A stretch of 64,000 nucleotides of DNA from Hexactinellida sp. DTS-2022. Lineage: Eukaryota > Porifera > Hexactinellida. The position numbers and the translations under genes are program-made. The notes under the pieces are model-generated. The model was not told the DNA's origin and did not search any database. It saw nothing but the letters and a program-made list of their open reading frames with translations. The stretch spans positions 2,914,001-2,978,000 of the forward strand of contig JAPNXP010000007.1 in NCBI GenBank assembly GCA_028753945.1. Reading direction: 5' to 3'. This document shows positions 57,335-64,000 of this stretch, one piece after another (positions within the stretch are counted from its first letter, which is position 1; each line of letters opens with the position of its first letter).

Positions 57335-58990
57335 GCAGGATTGTCAGCTTATCATCCAAAAGAAATTGCCGATTCTGATTGTGAATGTGCTTATATTGTT
57401 GAAAGAGGTATTGAAGCAATGGAACCTACCTCTGATCTACCTAAAGGTGATACCGGTATAGATGTTTCAGAAGACCAAAATGCAACCGTGCAATTACCAT
57501 CATCAGATCCAGCTTTATGGAATTTACAAAACCTAAACCAAACGTCTATTATTCTAAGAAATGGTCCAACTAATTATCAAAATGCTAACGCTAACTTCTC
57601 AAAATCTGGAAGACAATACATGATTTTTAGTAAGAAAACACAAAAACATGTAACAGTAACAAGGTACTTATCCCAAACAGTATTTACTCGACAATTGCAT
57701 AATGGGGAATTGATTAATCGTGATTGGTTGCTATATTCTGCATCGCAAGGATCAGTCTACTGCTTCACCTGTCGCTTATTTTCAAAGAAGAAACAAACAT
57801 TTGCATCAAATGATTTCAACGACTGGAAGCATTTAAATTTAATTGCTGAACATGAATGTGGCCCAGAGCACACTACATGCATGATCATGTATGCACAACG
57901 TCAAAACGAATCTGGTTGTATTGAGTCCGAGTTACTCAAGGAATTTAATCAAGACCAACAATATTGGAAAAAAGTATTACAACGTATTGTTTCCGTTATA
58001 AAATTCCTAGCATCAAGAGGTTTAGCATTCCGTGGAGAAAATCAAACCCTGGGTTCCAATCAAAATGGAAATTATCTTGGTATATTGGAATTAGTAAGTC
58101 AATTTGATCCGTTTCTTTGTGAACATTTGAAAAAATATGGGAATTGTGGTAAGGGAACAACATCGTACTTGTCCGCAAATATATGCGAAGAATTTATTTC
58201 ACTTATCGGAAAGAGAGTTCAGGACGAAGTTTTGAAAGAAATTAAAGAATCGAAGTATTATTCAATAAGCGTAGACTCGACTCCAGATGTCTGTCATATG
58301 GATCAACTTTCTTTTACAGTTAGGTATATGAAAGAAAATCTTCCAACAGAAAGGTTCTTGGAATTCATTCCAATTTATAGTCACGGATCAGAATATTTAG
58401 CAAACACGGTTCTGGCATACTTGGCTGAAAAAAACATACCGATTACTGATTGTCGTGGACAGTCTTACGATAACGCAATTAATATGGCAGGTCATTACTC
58501 TGGTCTACAAGCAAGAATTAAATCTGTAAACCAAACTGCATTGTACGTACCATGTGCTGCACATTCTCTCAATCTGGTAGGAAACAACGCAGACAATGTT
58601 GTCTCCAGGTGGTTTCTTTGATTGGATTGATACAGAGGTTGTTTACATTTTTTTCAGTATCAACACATCGATGGCATATCTTGACATCGAAGTTAGGAAA
58701 TATTGTTGTTGTAAAACGTCTAATTGATACACGTTGGTCAGCACATGCAGATGCCACGAATGCAGTGCACAAAGGATATGATCGAATAAAGGAAGCATTG
58801 ACAACCTTGTCGGAGGATGAGACTGAAAACAGAGAAACACAGTATGATGCTCAATGTTTACTACGAAAAATGGAGAAATTCGAAACAGTTTTCCTCAGTA
58901 TATTTTGGGATGATGTGCTCACAAGATTTAATGAGACGAGCAAGTATATATTCAGAAGGAAAATGCAATTCTTCTAGAAGTTGTTAATCT
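57335..58990 (+). pseudogene. hAT transposase, ZMYM1/TTF-type, lacking its C-terminus
   Basis: The frame at 57341-58621 (426 codons) begins within the N-terminal part, passes DPALWNLQNLNQTSI, a TTF-type zinc finger (FSKSGRQYMIFS...GSVYCFTCRLFSKK...FNDWKHL with a late EH), then the hAT RNase-H core: SISVDSTPDVCHMDQLSF (first Asp), CRGQSYDNAINMAG (second Asp) and AAHSLNLV. A one-base shift near 58590 leads into 58600-58977 (TRWSAHADATNAV, a conserved hAT block). After about 58950 the frame is lost and the hAT dimerisation domain with its Glu/Trp motif is missing. Weak similarity continues to 59070. An upstream segment (57179-57290) corresponds to the N-terminus of the 52727-53511 element. Confidence 0.82.
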
Positions 58991-59230
58991 TTTGAAAATG
59001 TTTTTGCTCCAATTCGCTTTAATTTCTTTCGGGTTAATCTTCTATAATAAGGTATTCTACATCTTAGCACAAGCGGCATTACATTAAATTTCTGTTGGCA
59101 GCAAAATCATAGGTAATATTTTTTCATATTTTATCATATAAAATCAGAAAATCATAGCAGGGCTGGCACCCCAATCATTTTCTATCAGGGGTGCTATGCA
59201 CCCCCGGTATCCCCCAAGCTTACGCCACTG

Positions 59231-59456
59231 CATACAGTCGTGGTACTGGTGCAGCTCTGCTGCTGCATTCAACGATATCGCGCTGATTCATCGTTTACAT
59301 AAATACGATGATGTGGAGTTGAGTCGTGTAGGCTTGCGGATGATGGTCAGACATTCTTGGTACATTTCTCCGGAGTTGGCATCACTGGCGCTATTCTCGA
59401 ACAATATATCTGACGAGGTTAAAGCTCAGCTAGTTGCAGGAATGCAGCAAGATTGA
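59231..59456 (+). pseudogene. Transposase-like relic, C-terminal part (FDTTASNTG family)
   Basis: Open to the TGA at 59454-59456: AFNDIALIHRLHKYDDVELS, then RVGLRMMVRHSWYISPELAS and LALFSNNISDEVKAQLV. I read it as the C-terminal end of the same protein whose N-terminus is at 55559-56413, based on gene order and composition and on the (R/H)xWY(I/L)SxEL pattern I associate with the family. It is an inference. Confidence 0.45.
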
Positions 59457-59554
59457 GCAAGTCATCTTTTAACCGGACTCTGTCAACAACTTCAAGCTTC
59501 GCTGTCCTTTCATGAAATATCAAGATGGACACCCCTTCCTCAAAAAACGCCCCC

Positions 59555-59730
59555 CCCCCCATATTGCTAATTGGGGGTTGGGGGTCACTGGGAGCGACCT
59601 CCTGCACCTTTCGGTGGATTTAATTTTTATATGAAAGTGGTCCTCTTGATCGACCAAGGGATGATAAAGGGTGAGAATCACGTTTGTTTAGTCAATATAT
59701 CCAGATTTTGTTTCTGAAGAAACAAATCTG
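59555..59730. repeat. Dispersed repeat, copy of 7709-7895
   Basis: GGTCACTGGGAGCGACCTCC, GGTGGATTTAATTTTTATA and GATCGACCAAGGGATGATAA match the copy at 7709-7895. It begins in a C-run at 59548. Confidence 0.6.
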
Positions 59731-59747
59731 GAAATAGAAGCAGCCCT

Positions 59748-60480
59748 TCACCACAGCACGAGGCGCTCAAAGCTGTTAATTGCTGCCAACTCAAAGTTCA
59801 TCAGCATCTTGGCGGGGTCTGCTTGCGGACAAAGCAGCTGGACCTGTTCCAACATACTCGTGCACGTAGCCTCGGTCTTGTTGGGCAGGAGAACGAATAG
59901 ACTCGGCAACTGGTGACCGTCCTGCATCAGATCAGGACCTCCGCGCAGTGCGTGTATAACGTACACCTGCGTGAAGAGCGCAGGAGCTGTTTTGAAAGTA
60001 CCGTCATCCAACTAGACACTGGACAGCTGCAGCATATCCAGGTTCAGCTGAGTTGCGAAGATCAGGATCCTCTGAGACTCCGGACCCGAGTCGTACAAGA
60101 GGAACTGCTCGCCTTTGGACGACCGCTTGTACTCTTCCGATAGAGGTAGCTGCTCCAGAGAGGCGGGTTGCACTGGGGCTGCTTGCTGTCGCACTCGCTG
60201 ACGCTATATGGTACGCTTGAGGCTGTCCAGCTTTGGGAGTTTAGCAGCAGTGCCCTCGGTTACCGTCTGAAGACAATCGCCCACTAATGATGCGAGCTAT
60301 CTTGGGAGACCCTCGCTTTCCTCTTCATGCCTACCTTCACTTCACAGCAAATCACAGCCTGCTCGTCAGGTGCATGGAGATGCTCATTCGTGCGCTTCAG
60401 GATCTCCGTTCCTTGGGTATGTATGTCGTTTTACATAACCCTGTCCTTTCCATCGCCAATACCTTCCTCAGCTTCCCGTA
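59748..60480 (-). pseudogene. MULE transposase relic, GC-rich
   Basis: Minus-strand blocks in order: TEILKRTNEHLHAPDEQAV (end of a FLYWCH finger with its H-x-H), GMKRKARVSQDSSH, then from 60194 LPLSEEYKRSSKGEQFLLYD and RILIFATQLNLDMLQLSSV, a TAG in place of a Trp codon, DDGTFKTAPALFTQVYVIHA (first Asp of the DDE domain), LFVLLPNKTEATC and MLMNFELAAINSF. The second Asp position is Asn here (LMNFELAAINSF versus LMLDFEKAAINAF in the 38759 copy). About half the bases are G or C, far above the surroundings, and it has fewer stops than the other MULE. Confidence 0.75.
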
Positions 60481-60555
60481 ACTAAATCCCCCCCCGAAAA
60501 CTTCTCAGCTCCTCGCTGAGACCTGATCAACCGGAACGGCTGATGAGGTTGGGAC

Positions 60556-61171
60556 CAGGGAATGAAAGGTTCACGAACGAACTTATTGAACTTGAACTGA
60601 ACGAACTGACCGCAGAGCTTTTAAGGAATTCACGGTGAACGAACTGAACAAACGCCAACGGTTTCCGAACGGCAATTGAACGAACTGAATTGAACGAATT
60701 GAACGGATTGAACGAATTGAACGAACGAACTGAACTGAACGAACTAAACTGAATAAAGATAAATTATTAATATCGATTTATTAAATATAATAGGCGACTG
60801 CAAAAGTGCTAATTCCGGACATCCCTAGTGGACTCATGTTTCTTAGCTTAGATTCTAGCTTCTTAACCTGAATTTCAATAACAGTATGGAGGATCGAACA
60901 GTCTATCATAAACGGAATAGTTCGACCCACTCACTGACACTGAACGAACTGAACTAAACGAATTGAACGGGTTGAACGAACTGAACGAACTGAATGAACT
61001 TAATTGAACGGATTGAACGGATTGAACGAACGCGGGTTAGCCCATGAACGAACTGAACTAACGCTAGAGGAGCTGAAGTTAGGAGGTGAACTTGAACGAA
61101 CTGAACGTGCGTCAATTTGAGATGAACTGAATTGAGTCAATTCTGTCCGTTCGTGAACCTTTCATTCCCTG
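60556..61171. mobile_element. 616-bp hAT MITE filled with GAACTGAAC repeats, 8-bp TSD
   Basis: TIRs CAGGGAATGAAAGGTTCACG and CGTGAACCTTTCATTCCCTG are perfect. TSDs are GTTGGGAC (60548-60555) and GTTGGGCC (61172-61179), 7 of 8 identical. The inside is mostly degenerate TGAACGAAC tandem repeat in the same orientation. A 5'-truncated copy is at 31453-31605. Confidence 0.85.
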
Positions 61172-61265
61172 GTTGGGCCATATTAAAAAGAAGTTTTACT
61201 TACAAAATAGGATAAAATATAAATTTATTAAAAGAGATAAAAAGAAATTGATACAATTTGACCAG

Positions 61266-62031
61266 GATTTATTTTATACGAATTACGGCAAATAGTTGGA
61301 ACAGGTGACTTGCATCCTGTTGAACAAGATAAGAGTTCCGACGATTACGATATAGGAACAATAAAGGTGTAATTATTCGGTTTCTGAAATGAAATTTACT
61401 TTCCCGAAATTAGAAAAAACATCTGTCAGTATTTAGGACTTTGATCAGTAGAAACTATTATTTTATCTTTTATAAATAGATTGATACATTCTTAGGGGGC
61501 TCTGCAGTTTAATGTTTCTATAAATTAATTTGATTCAATTAAATTTATTATATCAAATAACTTTTAGTTAAATAAGTCAATGTAAAGTTAATGTAATTAA
61601 TTTGACCAATCAAATTAGATGCGAGTTACGTGATGCGAGTTGTCGGTATCCGCTCAGGGTTCCACCTAATTTTAGTTGTGGATTATTTTTTGTCCAAAAC
61701 GCAGATATTCCAACCATAATGTGGTTATCTCCGTGAAATGCAGCCTCTATTCGTATACAGGTAATATTAATCACTTACATTTCATCTGGAAATTATAGAA
61801 GATCGAACTGAAGAAGAAATATTGGAGAATAATTTGATATCTCACAAGAACTTCGAAAAACACAGCCTAACTACAATACTCGTGCTATTCGACGGGAATT
61901 CCTCCATTCTTGGTCATTACGCAAGTGCGAAACCTGCATTTTCACTGAAGCATATCGGCGCAGGCGCGGCTAGTTCTTTCGAAAAGTGGTGCTGTGGAGA
62001 ATTTATAGTATTCGAATGTGGCCTGGCGAAC
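61266..62031 (+). CDS. Candidate host gene, last three exons, unrecognised product
   Basis: Three exon-like blocks whose phases agree: 61266-61366 (acceptor ATTTGACCAG, donor AAAG/GTGTAA; LYELRQIVGTGDLHPVEQ, DDYDIGTIK), 61676-61760 (acceptor CTAATTTTAG, donor ACAG/GTAATA; LWIIFCPKRRYSNHNVVISV) and 61799 onwards (DRTEEEILENN ... LTTILVLFDGN ... GAGAASSFEKWCCGEFIVFE). The second intron would be only 38 bp, which is a reason for caution. The last exon is interrupted at 62031 by a hAT MITE. Across that MITE the original frame would finish GLANIKSLNKL-stop at 63033. I do not recognise the protein; no signal peptide or membrane segment is seen. Upstream exons were not found. Confidence 0.45.
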
Positions 62032-63006
62032 AGTTCAGTAGCGTATCCAATGGGGGAGCAGGGGGAGCAATCGATCCCCCTGACAGAATTCCAAACTGTT
62101 CAACCCGGCTTTCATCAAGACAAAGATTTCTGCGCGCCTAGATTTAGTTTGAGCTCGTTCATTTTTAATTTTGTACGCCTAGTTTGCACAATTTGTATTA
62201 AGTCTATGGGAGCATCTCTCGATATTGTACGCCTAGACATGATCTTTGTACGCCTAGATTAAAATTCCTCCAAATTACACTCCTTTGGAGCGTTCAATAC
62301 GCCTGGATAACAGCCTGTGTCCAACCATCCCGATTTTCCGCAGGTAGTATAGTAGTCGGATTTCATAATGCTGCTATGCGGTATATATATATATTAAATG
62401 GTGTAGTAACTTGTCAACTAATTAAGAATAGTTGAATTCAATATATTCAATAATTTAAGTACTTATTGGAATACGCACTTATTTTTATCTGATGGCTTCC
62501 TATTTAGTAGTTTAACGATATTCTGATAAACCTGCAACTCATAATATGTTCTGCATAAGATTAAAATTACCCTCAGTAGTCTGTTAAATTTAGGATTAAA
62601 TCAAAGAAAAATAAACTTGAATGTCATTTCAAGTCTGTGTAACTTAGTAAATATATCAGAGGAATAACAATAATATATTGCACTCATGGTTTTTAATGGG
62701 AAACGAGCTTGAAGATTACGATCGTTTATAAAGCCATTTGACAGAAACCTGCTGCAAATGGGGTTTGATAACCTCCAGATCGCTAAAATTTACGGGTGGA
62801 AGGAGGGGCTATCCCAGCTAGTTATCTGGGGCTTCGCCCTCGACTGAACGCTATGTAGTCAAAATTCCTAACGACAACTGTTAAGAGGTTGAGCAGTCGA
62901 AATGTTCCTATTTTATACTCATATTCTGTCCATATATGAATAGTCTGCAATTTATTTTTCTGGAGCAAGCTTGGCTCCCCCTGACAATAACCTGGCTACT
63001 CCACTG
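62031..63006. mobile_element. 976-bp hAT MITE with perfect 8-bp TSD
   Basis: Ends CAGTTCAGTAGCGTATCC and CCTGGCTACTCCACTG are imperfect TIRs. TSD CTGGCGAA is identical on both sides (62023-62030, 63007-63014). Family of 5544-6107, with the shared GTCTATGGGAGCATCTCTCG block. It lies inside the last exon of the 61266 candidate gene and supplies a replacement reading frame to a stop at 62262. Confidence 0.88.
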
Positions 63007-63033
63007 CTGGCGAACATTAAATCATTGAATAAA

Positions 63034-64000
63034 TTATAATTTATAATTTACATTGATAATTATCAATGTATTGTTTAATTTCGAAAATATAAGGTACACC
63101 AAAGCTGGCCATCCGGAAAAGTGGTACGGCGCTCAATGTACCAGCCGTACCGGGTATGCCACCCCTGGGCGGCTATCGGGTGATGTAGCTGCGGATTCCA
63201 CAACAGCTGAAGAACAAGTTAATGATCGAGTAGCACAGCTTCAGGAAACAAAGATCCAGATTTAATTTGGATTTGAGAGTACAAAACACTGGGAGGCCAG
63301 AGAAGTGCACAATTTTCTTAGGAGTATGTGAGCGGTACCTTAAGTATAAATTGATACTATGGTTGATGAGGTCCGACTTCACAGTGGGCAAATGTGAAGT
63401 TTAGGGGATTAAACATTTTGGCAGCGGATATCCTCAAATGAAGTATTATTGACGTATAGGTTATTGATAGCTGAAACCCGAATCGCAACTACAAAAATTA
63501 TGTATGTAATTTAAAATACAGTAATTTTGGACGATTAATGGTAATTTTATGATTAATTATATTTTGGTTGTGTAACAATCCTTTATTATTAACCCATTGA
63601 TCAAAATTCTTAATCTTGGGAAAATAATTAAAAGCCTAGTCATATTATATGATAATATGATATTGCTATGATATTAATGTTGAGTAAAACTATCACAGGT
63701 GCAAATACTCTTAGGTTTTGCTCGACCCACACGATAAAATTTATATTTTCTATATTATCCATTGTTATATCAGTTAAAGTCTATACACTATGACTAAACT
63801 AATAACAAATACACTATCAAAATTGATTTCAAACAATATTCGCTCGAGTGATTGAGTGTAGTTCCAAATACGTAATTTTGAAATTCCTATACCTGACTTA
63901 AAATATTTGCGCAATTGAATCAAATAATACACATAAATTTAAGCTCTGATCAAGCTTTATTTATTCAATACATATACTAGTATAAAACCGAAGCCAATTT
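63034..64000. other. No gene recognised at the right edge
   Basis: An ORF at 63053-63265 contains a moderately GC-rich stretch with GDVAADSTTAEEQVNDRV-type sequence that looks more coding-like than its surroundings but matches no family I know. The remainder is AT-rich. Confidence 0.4.

Larger units (their letters stand above)
56414..59230 (+). mobile_element. hAT element containing a ZMYM1-like transposase
   Basis: The left end CAGTGCCGTCTTTAAGCATG with GGGCACTTGCCCAGGGCC is a typical hAT terminus. The right end CCAAGCTTACGCCACTG is hAT-like too but not a close inverse of the left, so the right border may belong to a second, nested element. No TSD is seen (TCTACTCG versus CATACAGT). It separates the two halves of the FDTTASNTG relic. 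Confidence 0.55.

Noticed and set aside
1..64000. tRNA or rRNA genes
   Set aside because: No cloverleaf with A/B boxes and no rRNA core motif was seen on either strand by eye.

Overview
This is a 64-kb piece of an AT-rich animal (metazoan) genome. The best evidence for that is a pair of minus-strand exons at 36880-36954 and 17380-17500. Spliced together they read as the start of the huntingtin HEAT-repeat region. The second exon is exactly 121 nt with the same codon phase that I recall for vertebrate HTT exon 3. The intron between them is 19.4 kb and is filled almost entirely with transposable elements (TEs). HTT exon 1 and exons from 4 on were not found in the window. I cannot name the species; the mix of TEs suggests a TE-rich invertebrate.

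Layout, left to right. 1-2.5 kb: a decayed PIF/Harbinger element with convergent HARBI1-like and Myb/SANT-like genes. 2.7-4.6 kb: a five-exon OTU-protease-like gene, probably broken. 5.4-6.3 kb: a hexanucleotide repeat carrying nested hAT miniature elements. 6.9-13.9 kb: miniature inverted-repeat elements (MITEs) and a second HARBI1 relic. 14.3-15.4 kb: a 1.08-kb palindrome with P-element-like ends. 16-17.5 kb: two more inverted-repeat elements, then HTT exon 3. 17.5-36.9 kb (HTT intron 2): a 3.85-kb fold-back element with nested Tc1-, pogo- and Helentron-like insertions, a complete-ended but decayed P element, Helitron and minisatellite-bearing elements, hAT and Tc1/pogo MITEs. 36.9-46 kb: HTT exon 2, a FLYWCH/MULE transposase relic, and a second P-element (THAP) transposase split by a hAT MITE. 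45.7-52.6 kb: an uninterrupted Merlin transposase ORF lying between two almost identical 394-bp inverted arms. 52.7-56 kb: a hAT deletion derivative and a second P-like palindrome. 55.6-60.5 kb: GC-richer transposase relics, a ZMYM1-like hAT transposase and a MULE relic. 60.5-63 kb: a hAT MITE full of GAAC-type repeats, then a candidate three-exon plus-strand gene whose last exon is interrupted by another hAT MITE just before the stop codon.

Except for the HTT exons, the OTU-like gene and the 61.3-63.0 kb candidate, the coding content is transposase sequence. Most of it is inactivated by frameshifts and stops. The one long, uninterrupted, motif-complete transposase is the Merlin ORF (48609-49553). 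Many elements can be bounded to the base because their target-site duplications (TSDs) survive: 8 bp for hAT, 7 bp for the P group, TA for Tc1/pogo. All coordinates and TSDs were read by eye from the sequence; family names come from motif recognition, not from a database search.
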